This document shows positions 45,026 to 53,789 of a stretch of 64,000 bases of DNA, one piece after another (position 1 is the stretch's first letter; each line of letters starts with the position of its first letter). Under the pieces are notes generated by a model. The model had not been told where the DNA came from. It did not search any database and saw only the letters and a program-made list of their open reading frames with translations. The translations under genes and the position numbers were made by a program. Source of the DNA: AP-15 sp963735445 (GTDB lineage Bacteria; Pseudomonadota; Alphaproteobacteria; ATCC43930; CGMCC-115725); assembly GCA_963735445.1 (NCBI GenBank), contig CAVTLC010000043.1:121670-185669 (forward strand), in the 5' to 3' direction.

Positions 45026-46771
45026 ATGCTGTCGAGACCGAATGCCGCCCTGTCGCAGATCCATATGCAGATTATGTGGAGCCGCTTGATCGCGGTGGTC
45101 GAGGAGCAGGCGCAGACGTTGGTGCGGACCGCGTTTTCGACAACGGTGCGCGAGGCGGGCGACCTCTCCGCCGGGGTCTTCGACCGCGATGGCAACATGC
45201 TGGCGCAGGCGGTGACCGGCACCCCCGGCCATGTCAATTCGATGGCGGCGGCGGTGCGGCATTTTCTCGATGCCTTCCCGCTGAACACGATGCGGCCTGG
45301 GGACCATTACATCACCAACGATCCGTGGCTGACCTGCGGCCATCTCCACGATCTGACCGTGGTTAGTCCGACATTTTTGCAGGGCGAGGCGGTCGGCCTC
45401 TTCGCCAGCACCGTGCATGTCGTCGATATCGGCGGGCTCGGGATGGGGCCGGACGGCCGTCAGGTGTTCGAGGAGGGGCTGTCGATCCCGCTGATGGCCT
45501 TGGCGCGCGAAGGCCGGATGAATGAGGATCTGTTGCGGGTGATCCGCGCCAATGTGCGCGAGCCGTTGCAGGTCGAGGGCGATGTTTACGCTTTGGCGGC
45601 GTGCAACGACGAGGGCAGCCGGCGGCTGATCGAGATGATGGAGGAGTTCGGGATCACCAATCTCGATCGCTTGGCTGAGCACATCGTCGAAACTTCGCGA
45701 GTGGCAACGATCGATGCGATCGCCAAGCTGGAAAAAGGCAAATACCGGAACAGCCTGACAATGGACGGCTATGACCGCCCGCTGACCCTTGCCGCCGAGA
45801 TGACGATCGCGGAGGACGGCATTCACGTCGATTTCACCGGCACCTCGCCGGCGAGCGCCTTTGGCATCAATGTCGTCTTGAACTACACCACGGCTTACAC
45901 CGCGTTTGGGGTTAAATGCCTGGTGGCGCCCGATGTGCCGAACAATGCCGGCTCTTTGGCGCCGATCACGGTCAGTGCCCCCGAGGGCTGCCTGTTGAAC
46001 GCGCCCCGGCCGCGCGCCGTCGCCGCCCGGCACACGGTCGGCCACATGTTGCCGGATGTCGTGTTTGGCTGCCTGCACCAGGTCATGGCAGGCGGAGTGC
46101 CGGCGGAAGGAGCCTCGTCCTTGTGGATCCCACAGATCTATGGCGGGGCCGATGTGCTCGACGAGTTGGGGGCAGCGGAAGGCAGCGCCCCGCCCGATGT
46201 CAAACCTTTCAGCACCGCGATTTTTCATTGCGGCGGCGCTGGCGCGCGGCCCGGGAAGGACGGGCTCGATGTGACCGCCTTCCCGTCCGGAGTGCGCACA
46301 ATCCCGGTCGAAGCGACCGAATCCGTCGCCCCGGTATTGTTCCGCCGCCGTGAATTCCGCGAGGGGTCAGGTGGCGTCGGGCAGTATCGCGGCGGGCTCG
46401 GCCAGATCATCGAACTGGGTGGCGCCGAAGGCACGCCGATCGCGATGCTGTGCAATTTCGAGCGCATCTCCAATCCGGCGCGCGGCCGTGAGGGCGGCGG
46501 TATCGGAGCGCCGGGCCGGGTTACCCTGGTCTCCGGCCGGCCGATCGGCCCAAAAGGGCGGCAGAGCGTGCCGGGCGGCGATCTCATCCGGCTCGAATTG
46601 CCGGGTGGCGGCGGGTTTGGCGACCCGGCCGACCGCGACCCCGAGCAGGTCGCGCTCGACGTCGCCGACGGCCTGATCTCGCCTGAGATTGCGAGGCATG
46701 ACTACCGCGTCGCGATCGCCGCCGACGGCACCCTCGACCAAACGGCTACGGCCGAGTTGCGCGCCGGCTGA
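45026..46771 (+). CDS. Hydantoinase B / N-methylhydantoinase (oxoprolinase) beta-type subunit
   Basis: 581 residues from ATG 45026, just after GAGACTGGA. The HyuB pattern is clear: LVRTAFSTTVREAGDLSAGV near the start, GDHYITNDPWLTCGHLHDLT near residue 95, VDFTGTSPASAFGINVVLNY in the middle, and GSGGVGQYRGGLGQIIEL then a glycine-rich LPGGGGFGDPADRDP near the end. These enzymes, normally with a HyuA partner, hydrolyse hydantoins, oxoproline or carboxylate acetone-like substrates with ATP. No hyuA gene is adjacent, which is unusual; it may lie elsewhere. Confidence 0.9.
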   Translation: MLSRPNAALSQIHMQIMWSRLIAVVEEQAQTLVRTAFSTTVREAGDLSAGVFDRDGNMLAQAVTGTPGHVNSMAAAVRHFLDAFPLNTMRPGDHYITNDPWLTCGHLHDLTVVSPTFLQGEAVGLFASTVHVVDIGGLGMGPDGRQVFEEGLSIPLMALAREGRMNEDLLRVIRANVREPLQVEGDVYALAACNDEGSRRLIEMMEEFGITNLDRLAEHIVETSRVATIDAIAKLEKGKYRNSLTMDGYDRPLTLAAEMTIAEDGIHVDFTGTSPASAFGINVVLNYTTAYTAFGVKCLVAPDVPNNAGSLAPITVSAPEGCLLNAPRPRAVAARHTVGHMLPDVVFGCLHQVMAGGVPAEGASSLWIPQIYGGADVLDELGAAEGSAPPDVKPFSTAIFHCGGAGARPGKDGLDVTAFPSGVRTIPVEATESVAPVLFRRREFREGSGGVGQYRGGLGQIIELGGAEGTPIAMLCNFERISNPARGREGGGIGAPGRVTLVSGRPIGPKGRQSVPGGDLIRLELPGGGGFGDPADRDPEQVALDVADGLISPEIARHDYRVAIAADGTLDQTATAELRAG

Positions 46772-46905
46772 ACGAAGGGACAAGGACGCCAGGAAAGGAA
46801 CCAAGAACACTGCTCGCGCTGTTCGTCGACCTAGTCCAGTAGCAGCATCGTGACTACCGCTGGCACATCCCGGGATCGGCAGGTGCCAGACGGAAATCGC
46901 CACGA

Positions 46906-47280
46906 CTACCAGACGATCTGCACGCCGTAGGCGGCGAATATCCGGTCGCCGGTCGCAATCGGAATTCCCTCAGCGAGCGCCTGGGCGACCATCATTCGAT
47001 CGAAGGGGTCTCTATGAACCCGCGGCAGGAGGCCAAGGTGGCGCAGGTGAACAAAGTTGATCGGGAGGACCGAAAATCCCAGGGTTGCCGCCATCGTTTC
47101 AAGGTCCGCCGGTAACGTCAGCTTTCCCGTGGATGCCTTGATCGTAAGCTCCCACAGCGCGGCGATGCTGATCAGTGCCTCGTTTGCGGGATCAGCGATC
47201 GCGCTGCCGGCGGCGCTTCCCAATGAGGACGAGGCTTCGCTCCACCAAAGAAAGGCATGGCTGTCGATCAGGAGTCGCAC
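46906..47280 (-). CDS. PIN-domain toxin, module 3
   Basis: 124 residues from GTG 47280, directly after the antitoxin stop. MRLLIDSHAFLWWSEASSSL has the first aspartate in the DSHAFLWW motif of one PIN subfamily. AALWELTIKASTGKL carries the E, and PRVHRDPFDRMMVAQALAEG with TGDRIFAAYGVQIVW gives the last acidic residues. The frame is intact. Predicted RNase toxin kept in check by the antitoxin upstream. Confidence 0.9.
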   Translation of the reverse strand: MRLLIDSHAFLWWSEASSSLGSAAGSAIADPANEALISIAALWELTIKASTGKLTLPADLETMAATLGFSVLPINFVHLRHLGLLPRVHRDPFDRMMVAQALAEGIPIATGDRIFAAYGVQIVW

Positions 47281-47526
47281 CTAACAATCCCATTTCTCCC
47301 ATAACGCCAACTCTTCTTCGCTCATCGGAGCGAAACAGTCGGGGGCGATCCAGATCTGTCCCTTGTACTGTCCCGGGACGCGCGGCTTGCGCTCTCTTGC
47401 AACCGGCACGAGCTTTACCAACGGCTCGGCGTTGCGCGCGATCACTATCTCCTCGCCGGCAAGCGCGCGCTCGACCAACCGCGACAGCGAGCTTTTCGCC
47501 TGGTGCATATTGACGATTTCCGCCAT
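47281..47526 (-). CDS. Phd/YefM-type antitoxin, module 3
   Basis: 81 residues, ATG 47526. IVNMHQAKSSLSRLVERALA and VIARNAEPLVKLVPV form the prevent-host-death fold. The C-terminal IWIAPDCFAPMSEEELALWE is the toxin-binding tail common in this pairing. The stop touches the toxin's start. Two perfect palindromes precede it. Confidence 0.9.
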   Translation of the reverse strand: MAEIVNMHQAKSSLSRLVERALAGEEIVIARNAEPLVKLVPVARERKPRVPGQYKGQIWIAPDCFAPMSEEELALWEKWDC

Positions 47527-47535
47527 GCCTCCACC

Positions 47536-47569
47536 TAGCTAAATTAGCTAATGCAAAATTTGCTGCAAA
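47536..47569 (-). promoter_or_regulatory. Promoter and two operator palindromes of module 3
   Basis: TAGCTAAATTAGCTA (47536-47550) and GCAAAATTTGC (47553-47563) are perfect odd palindromes side by side. On the minus strand a TTGCAG lies 16 bases before a TAATTT, a possible promoter covered by both sites. AT-rich against a GC-rich background. Confidence 0.65.
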
Positions 47570-47603
47570 GTCGGGGCTGTCAAGTGACACAGTACCGGTC
47601 ACC

Positions 47604-49100
47604 TCAGCTCGACGGGGTAGCGACGCTTTTCTTGATGTCGATCTTGGTCGTGCATGGGATCATCAACGACTGATCTTCGCCGGCCATCGCGGTTTGTGCT
47701 GCATTGAGATCTCCAATCAGGGCGCGGTAGCAGGGGTGGCGGCGCAGCAGAAAGCGGCCGGCTTCCTCGGTCACCTGCAATTGCGGTGGGGTCAGGCTCC
47801 AGCTCGTCGGCACGTCTTTGGCTGCGTCACGCAGCGCGATATGCGCCGGGGTATCGGCCGGGATCTGATCGTAATCGACGGTAATCCCGTAAATCCGCAT
47901 GCCGCCAAACTTCGCTCGGCCGGCAGCACCGGCGCTGGCCTGCGCCAGTTCACTGAGTAAGGCGGAGAGTGCGGTCTCGGAATTTGCCGTGTTGGAGTCG
48001 AGCGGCACCGAAGTCACCGCCTGGATCTGGCCGACAAGGCCCGGCTGCTGCGGTTGCTGGTAAAGCTTGTTCGGCGGGTCGCCGCGGGCATTGACGACAA
48101 CGACCACGAGCTTGCGAATCTTGCCGTCGTTTATCGCACGCAATACTTGGGCGTCGTCGTAGGGCGCGATCAGTGCGGTGCGCAACGACCGGGTTCCGAG
48201 ATTGTCGGCGAGGCCGCCATCGAGAAAATAGAGGTAGTCGATCTGGCGATACGGGTTGGGCCCGTGGCGCAGATCGTTGGAATAGCGAGCATCCTTGTAT
48301 TCGGCGAGGTTCAGGTACGGGGTATACGGGTTGGAAAGGTCGACCTTGATCCATTCGCCATTGCGCAGTTTGCCTTGGCACCCGCTGGAATAATCCTGAA
48401 AGGCGACCGGGGTCAGCAAGATCGGAAAGGCAGCGGAGGCTGAGACAGCGGTTGCGACGGGCAAGGCGTCGTATTTCGAGCAGATATCGTCGAACCGCCG
48501 CGGGACCATGGCAAAGGTCTCGCCGCCCGCCATGTCGGTCGCGTTGAACACGATGAAGGGTTTGCCCGGCTGGTTCAGCGCGGCCAGGTTCGCGTCACCG
48601 TAAAGGCGCGTCTTAAACAGCGCCTCCACCGCTTCGATGCGGGTGATCTGACCGGTCAGAAGACCGAATAACGTGATCGGGTTGGCGGCGTCGAGTTCGA
48701 GCGTCTTCATATTATCTTGAGTGAGAAACCCGCTGCGCAGGCCCTCGAGATCGCCATCCCAATGACCGGGTCCGCGGCGCAGCCCGAACCAAGCAGCGGT
48801 GACGCTGCCGCCGGATACCGACGAAATCAGCTTTATGTCTTCGGTCAAGACGTGCGGGCCGTCGGACGCGGCGTAGCTGGTTTGCGAGAGTTCGCGCAGC
48901 ACGGATTCGGCGAGCGCGGCGGCGCGCGATCCGCCACCGGAAAACGTCATCAGAATTACCGGACGCTCGGGACTCGCCGGCGCGATCGTGCGCAAATCAG
49001 GGTTGGCGTCGCCCACCGGCAAGCGCGTGTTCTCGATATGCGTGCCAGCGCATCCGCCGGCCAACAGAACGCTGAAGACCAGCCAAAATCGCCCGCGCAC
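47604..49100 (-). CDS. Patatin-like phospholipase, lipoprotein
   Basis: 498 residues from GTG 49100. The N terminus RFWLVFSVLLAGGCAG is a lipoprotein signal, with lipidated cysteine near residue 17. The patatin domain has the oxyanion loop LMTFSGGGSRAAALAESVLR, the nucleophile in LISSVSGGSVTAAWFGL, and the dyad aspartate in YLYFLDGGLADNLGTR. A C-terminal region of about 170 residues is not assigned. It would hydrolyse acyl chains of phospholipids at the cell envelope. A serine takes the place of the first glycine in the usual G-x-S-x-G. Function is inferred from the motif alone. Confidence 0.88.
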   Translation of the reverse strand: MRGRFWLVFSVLLAGGCAGTHIENTRLPVGDANPDLRTIAPASPERPVILMTFSGGGSRAAALAESVLRELSQTSYAASDGPHVLTEDIKLISSVSGGSVTAAWFGLRRGPGHWDGDLEGLRSGFLTQDNMKTLELDAANPITLFGLLTGQITRIEAVEALFKTRLYGDANLAALNQPGKPFIVFNATDMAGGETFAMVPRRFDDICSKYDALPVATAVSASAAFPILLTPVAFQDYSSGCQGKLRNGEWIKVDLSNPYTPYLNLAEYKDARYSNDLRHGPNPYRQIDYLYFLDGGLADNLGTRSLRTALIAPYDDAQVLRAINDGKIRKLVVVVVNARGDPPNKLYQQPQQPGLVGQIQAVTSVPLDSNTANSETALSALLSELAQASAGAAGRAKFGGMRIYGITVDYDQIPADTPAHIALRDAAKDVPTSWSLTPPQLQVTEEAGRFLLRRHPCYRALIGDLNAAQTAMAGEDQSLMIPCTTKIDIKKSVATPSS

Positions 49101-49113
49101 GGCTCGGGCCCTT

Positions 49114-49329
49114 CTACGCCGGGGTGAAAGAGATGGTCAGCGGGTGCCCGACCGTCGTGCCGCTGACGACGCCGTACCAGTACGGCGGCGCGTAGCCCGA
49201 GCCGGATAGTGAAATGATGTAGTAATTGGGTTGCACCGCAAGTTCGGTCTCGGTCTCGCCGATGACGTTGCCGCTGGCGATCACATCTCGAATGTCGTTC
49301 GGGTCGAACGTGACGCGAATGTATTCCAT
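49114..49329 (-). CDS. Hypothetical small protein
   Basis: 71 residues from ATG 49329 with GGGGGAAAG upstream. It reads MEYIRVTFDPNDIRDVIASG, then VQPNYYIISLSGSGYAPPYW and ends HPLTISFTPA. Predicted mostly beta, soluble, no signal peptide. No family recognised. It starts 48 bases after an earlier in-frame start that lacks a ribosome-binding site. It precedes the patatin-like gene by 13 bases on the same strand, so the two are likely cotranscribed. Confidence 0.65.
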   Translation of the reverse strand: MEYIRVTFDPNDIRDVIASGNVIGETETELAVQPNYYIISLSGSGYAPPYWYGVVSGTTVGHPLTISFTPA

Positions 49330-49453
49330 GGCGCTTTCCCCCGGAAGTTGCGCAATCCTAAGCGAAAAAGCTCGCAACAGAAATCAGAGCGTTGATCCGT
49401 GATCGCCTGATGCGCAAATGAACGGGGACAGTAGCGCGGAGTAAGGTCAGCTC

Positions 49454-50632
49454 ATGGGCCGGCTTCCAGGTTTGGCACTTCATGCGTCAAAGCCGGAAGA
49501 GAGCCGCGGGCGGCTCTATCCGGAGCCCGAGCACGCAATGCGATCACCGTTTCAGCGCGATCGCGACCGCATTATCCACTCGACCGCGTTCCGCCGGCTG
49601 ACCCACAAGACCCAAGTCTTTGTCTACCATGAGGGCGATCATTACCGCACCCGGCTGACCCACAGCCTCGAAGTGGCCCAGATCGCGCGCACGATCGCGC
49701 GCGCCTTGGGGCTCGATGAAGACCTCGCGGAAACCGTGGCGCTCGCCCACGATCTCGGCCATACGCCGTTCGGCCATGCCGGCGAGGAGGCATTAAATGC
49801 CGAAATGGCAGAGTTTGGCGGGTTCTCACACAACGACCAGACTTTGCGCATTCTGACCAGCCTCGAAAAACGCTATGTCGGGTTCGACGGCCTCAATTTG
49901 ACCTGGGAGGCGCTCGAGGGCACCGTCAAGCATAATGGCCCGCTGCGAGGCCCCGGCATCGACCGGCCGGTGCCGCCCTCGATCGCCGAATATGACCGCC
50001 GACATCCGCTCGACCTCGACAGTTTCGCTGGGCCGGAGGCGCAGGTCGCGGCACTCGCCGACGACATTGCGTACAATAACCACGATATCGACGACGGGCT
50101 GCGCGCCGGGCTGTTCGCTGTCGCCGACCTCGCCGATGTGCCAGTGGTCGGACCGGTGTTTCGCTCGGTCGCAGAGCGCTATCCCGCGATCGAAGAGCCG
50201 CGGCTGATCCATGAATCGATCCGGCGGGTGATCGATCATATGGTCAGCGATCTGATCACTGAGACGAGCGCCCGGATTGCGGATAGCGGGGTTCGGTCGG
50301 CCGCGGAAGTGCGGGCACTAAAGGAGCCGGTCGCCGCCTTCTCCCCCGAAATGCGCAAAAACGATCGGGCGCTGAAAGATTTTTTGTACGAGCGCATGTA
50401 CCGGCATTACCGCGTCAACCGGATGAGTTCAAAGGCGCGGCGCGTGATCCGCGATCTGTTTGGGCTTTACCTCGCCGAGCCCGAATGCCTGCCCGGGGAA
50501 TGGCGCGGTCTCACGGCCGGTCCGGGCGACCCAGGAACGGCCCGTGTCGCCGCCGATTATCTCGCGGGCATGACCGACCGCTACGCGCTCGACGAACACC
50601 ACCGCCTGTTCGACACCTACGTCCCGAGCTAG
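49454..50632 (+). CDS. dgt: dGTP triphosphohydrolase-like protein
   Basis: 392 residues. Family-typical opening RSPFQRDRDRIIHSTAFRRL, then KTQVFVYHEGDHYRTRLTHS. The HD site is RLTHSLEV plus ALAHDLGHTPFGHAGEEALN, with a later aspartate in LADDIAYNNHDIDDGL. It removes triphosphate from dGTP or other dNTPs and helps keep nucleotide pools balanced. It lies upstream of argS on the same strand, as in many alphaproteobacteria, 191 bases apart with a repeat between. Confidence 0.93.
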   Translation: MGRLPGLALHASKPEESRGRLYPEPEHAMRSPFQRDRDRIIHSTAFRRLTHKTQVFVYHEGDHYRTRLTHSLEVAQIARTIARALGLDEDLAETVALAHDLGHTPFGHAGEEALNAEMAEFGGFSHNDQTLRILTSLEKRYVGFDGLNLTWEALEGTVKHNGPLRGPGIDRPVPPSIAEYDRRHPLDLDSFAGPEAQVAALADDIAYNNHDIDDGLRAGLFAVADLADVPVVGPVFRSVAERYPAIEEPRLIHESIRRVIDHMVSDLITETSARIADSGVRSAAEVRALKEPVAAFSPEMRKNDRALKDFLYERMYRHYRVNRMSSKARRVIRDLFGLYLAEPECLPGEWRGLTAGPGDPGTARVAADYLAGMTDRYALDEHHRLFDTYVPS

Positions 50633-50707
50633 ACGGTAGCCAACCGCCGCCAGGAAAGCCAATTATGAAGCGAGCTGTTCGGCGCGAGCCGGCCTTAACC
50701 TCTCTTT

Positions 50708-50793
50708 GCCCGGACTTGATCCGGGCATCCACGTCTTGAACCCGCCTGAAGTAGGCGGAAGAGGATGTGGGTGGCCGGGTCGGGCCCGGCCAC
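50708..50793. repeat. REP-like cluster between dgt and argS
   Basis: Three hairpins in a row: GCCCGGACTTGATCCGGGC at 50708-50726 (same element as at 31098-31169), CCGCCTGAAGTAGGCGG at 50742-50758, and GTGGCCGGG with CCCGGCCAC at 50771-50793. Extragenic palindromes of this kind can stabilise or end upstream transcripts. Confidence 0.75.
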
Positions 50794-50823
50794 TGGGTCT
50801 AAGCTGGTAATTGTAGAACCGAA

Positions 50824-52602
50824 ATGACCAACATTTTTCAGGATGTGCGCCGGCTGGTGGTGGCGGCAGTCGACGATCTGATCGCCGCGGGCGCGCTGCC
50901 GCAGGGGCTCGATCTCGCCCGGATCGCAGTCGAGCCGCCGCGCGACCCGGCGCATGGCGATCTCGCGACCAATGCCGCAATGGTGCTGGCCGGGGCCGTC
51001 AAACAAAACCCGATGGCACTGGCTGAACTCATCGCGCCGGCGATGATGGCGCGCGAATTGGAGACTAGCGATTATCGCGGCCGCGGGCTGACCGTCACAG
51101 CCGCCCGCCCGGGGTTTCTGAATATCCGGCTCGCCCCCGAGGTTTGGCACGCGCAATTGCGCGCTGTGCTGCGGGCCGGGACAAGCTTTGGCGATACGAG
51201 CCTTGGCGCCGCCGCGCATGTCAACGTCGAGTATGTGTCGGCCAACCCGACCGGGCCGATGCATGTCGGCCATGGCCGCGGCGCCGTCTTTGGCGACGCA
51301 CTCGCGTCGTTGCTGGCGAAAGCCGGGTTCGCGGTTCATCGCGAATATTACACCAACGACGCCGGCGCGCAGGTCGACATCCTCGCCCGCTCGCTCTACC
51401 TGCGCTATCGCGAGGCGCTGGGCGAAGAGATCGGTGCGATCCCCGAGGGGCTCTATCCTGGTGAATACCTGATCGATGCGGCGAGGGCGCTGGTCGAGCG
51501 TGACGGCGATCGATGGCTCGGCATGCCGGAAAGCGAATGGCTTGGGCCGCTGCGCGATTTCGCGATCCAGCAGATGATGGCGCTGATCCGTGAAGACCTC
51601 GCATTGCTCGGCGTGCACCACGATCGCTTTGCTTCGGAGCGCCAATTGGTCGAAGCGGGAGCAATCGACGAGTGTGTCACAGCGCTCGACCAGCGTGGAC
51701 TGATCTATACCGGGGTACTCGAGCCGCCCAAGGGCAAGACCCCCGATGATTGGGAGCCGCGGCCGCAGACCTTGTTCCGCGCCACCCAATTCGGCGACGA
51801 CGTCGACCGGCCGCTCAAAAAATCCGATGGTTCGTGGACCTATTTCGCCGCCGACATCGCCTATCACCGCGACAAATTCCGTCGCGGCTTTGCCAATCTG
51901 ATCGATGTCTGGGGCGCCGATCACGGCGGCTATGTCAAGCGGATGCAGGCGGCGGTGCGCGCGGTAACCGACGGAGAAGCCGCGCTCGACGTCAAGATCT
52001 GTCAGCTGGTCAATCTGTTCGACAAGGGTGTTCCGGTGCGGATGTCAAAACGCGCCGGCACCTTTGTCACCTTGCGCGAGGTCGTCGACGAAGTCGGCAA
52101 GGATGTCTTTCGCTTTATGATGCTGACCCGGCGCAACGACCAGGCGCTCGATTTCGATTTTGCAAAGGTCACCGAGCAGTCGAAAGACAATCCGGTCTTT
52201 TACGTGCAGTACGCCCATGCCCGCGCCGCCTCGGTCATGCGCCATGCAGCCGAGGCGTTCGCACCCGAGGCGCTGACCGATCAGGCGCTCGTAACCGCGG
52301 CACTCGACCGGCTTACCGATCCGGCGGAGTTGGCGCTGATTCGCCAGTTGGCGCAGTGGCCGCGGCTCGTCGAGAGCGCCGCGGAGGCACACGAGCCGCA
52401 CCGGATTGCTTTTTATTTGCAGGAGGTCGCGGCTCAGTTCCACATATTGTGGAATAAAGGACGTGACGAGGCCACTTTGCGCTTCATCCTTGCTTCCGAC
52501 CCGGACCTCACGCGCGCAAGGCTAGCCCTGGTGCGCGGCGTCGCGATCGTGATTGCCTCCGGGCTTGCCGTCCTCGGCGTCAAGCCGGTCGAGGAAATGT
52601 GA
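50824..52602 (+). CDS. argS: Arginyl-tRNA synthetase
   Basis: 592 residues. N-terminal Arg-tRNA recognition domain, then the class I HIGH signature as HVGH in NPTGPMHVGHGRGAVFGDAL. The KMSKS-like motif appears as MSKR in VPVRMSKRAGTFVTL, the form common in bacterial ArgRS. The DALR anticodon-binding domain at the end contains HARAASVMRH. It charges tRNA-Arg. Start ATG 50824. Stop overlaps the SPOR gene start as GTGA. Essential gene; frame intact. Confidence 0.96.
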   Translation: MTNIFQDVRRLVVAAVDDLIAAGALPQGLDLARIAVEPPRDPAHGDLATNAAMVLAGAVKQNPMALAELIAPAMMARELETSDYRGRGLTVTAARPGFLNIRLAPEVWHAQLRAVLRAGTSFGDTSLGAAAHVNVEYVSANPTGPMHVGHGRGAVFGDALASLLAKAGFAVHREYYTNDAGAQVDILARSLYLRYREALGEEIGAIPEGLYPGEYLIDAARALVERDGDRWLGMPESEWLGPLRDFAIQQMMALIREDLALLGVHHDRFASERQLVEAGAIDECVTALDQRGLIYTGVLEPPKGKTPDDWEPRPQTLFRATQFGDDVDRPLKKSDGSWTYFAADIAYHRDKFRRGFANLIDVWGADHGGYVKRMQAAVRAVTDGEAALDVKICQLVNLFDKGVPVRMSKRAGTFVTLREVVDEVGKDVFRFMMLTRRNDQALDFDFAKVTEQSKDNPVFYVQYAHARAASVMRHAAEAFAPEALTDQALVTAALDRLTDPAELALIRQLAQWPRLVESAAEAHEPHRIAFYLQEVAAQFHILWNKGRDEATLRFILASDPDLTRARLALVRGVAIVIASGLAVLGVKPVEEM

Positions 52603-53622
52603 GCATGGCCTACCATCTCGATCAGCTCGACCCCGACGAGCGCGGCGGCTTCTATGCCGAGGAAGACGAAGAAGAATACGCCCCGCGCTCGCGCCGAGTG
52701 CTGCGGATAGCCGGCGCTCTGGTCGTTATGGGCATCTTTGCCGGCGGGTTGTGGTTCGCCTACACGCTCGGCATGCGCCATACCGGCGGTTCCGCCAACA
52801 GCGGAGAAATCCCGTTGATCCACGCCGATAACAGGCCGATCAAAATCAAGCCGGAAAACCCGGGCGGCATGCAAATCCCCGATCGCGACATGTTCATCTA
52901 TGGCCAGCAGCGCCCGGAGGTGGAACATTTGTTGCCGCCGCCGGAACAGCCGATGGCCCGCCCGGCGCCGCCGCCGCCAAGTCCGAACCCTCCGGTGGCC
53001 GCGAACCCGTTGCCCGCGAATCCGTTGCCTGCGCACCCGCTGAACCCGCCAGTCGCTGCGAACCCGTCGCCCGCGCAACCGCCGAGCACGGCGCCGTTAT
53101 CGGCTACCCCGGCGCCCGCTGCGGCCAGCGATTCTGCCGGCGCTGCGGTTCCTCCCAGCGTCCCGCCGGCACCGGCTCCAGCTGCCGCGCCGGTCGCGTC
53201 GGCTGAAGAGGCGTCTCCGGCTCCTGCCGCCACATCGCCCCACGTCGCCCGCCAAACCGATCGCGCCGCGTCAGCCGCAGCTATCGCCTGCCGCGGTAGC
53301 CGCAGCCGAGATGTTGGGGATTTCGCCAGCGCCGGCGATGCGGCCGACAGCGGCCCGCGGCGGATCGGCTCATTTCAGCGGAATGCGACTTCAGCTCGGA
53401 GCGATGCGCAGCGAGAGCGAAGCGCGAGGGCAATGGGAGCAAATGAAGCGCAAGAACCCCGATCTGCTGGGCAATCTGTCGGGGGCCACGACCCGCGCCG
53501 ATCTCGGCGACCAAGGCACTTATTATCGAATTCAGACGGGGCCGGTCACCGATCCCGCTAGCGCCGACCGAATCTGCGCTGAGCTACGGCAGCGCCATTT
53601 CCCTTGCATGGTCGTGCGCTGA
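52599..53622 (+). CDS. SPOR-domain cell-division/peptidoglycan-binding protein (one frame break)
   Basis: About 340 residues after correction. GTG 52599 overlaps argS; ATG 52605 is an equal candidate. Cytoplasmic acidic start, one membrane helix (LRIAGALVVMGIFAGGLWFA), then a long proline/alanine-rich periplasmic linker with repeats such as AANPLPANPLPAHPL. The frame changes near 53237-53256. The other frame then gives SPAAVAAAEMLGISPAP and the SPOR domain FSGMRLQLGAMRSESEARGQ to HFPCMVVR. SPOR domains bind denuded glycan strands at the septum. Standard partner of argS and nagZ in alphaproteobacteria. Confidence 0.88.
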
Positions 53623-53789
53623 GACAAACTTCGCCCACCCTAGGCTGCCGTCTCCCCGGTCCCGGAGTCCTCGCTGATAGGTCCCAGCCGCAGGGTCATT
53701 GTCGGTCCAGGCCGCGCCATCCATCTTCAACACAGTAGTCGAACGGTCAGGGTGATGGCGCGGTACGTATTACGGCTGGAGACTTTATC

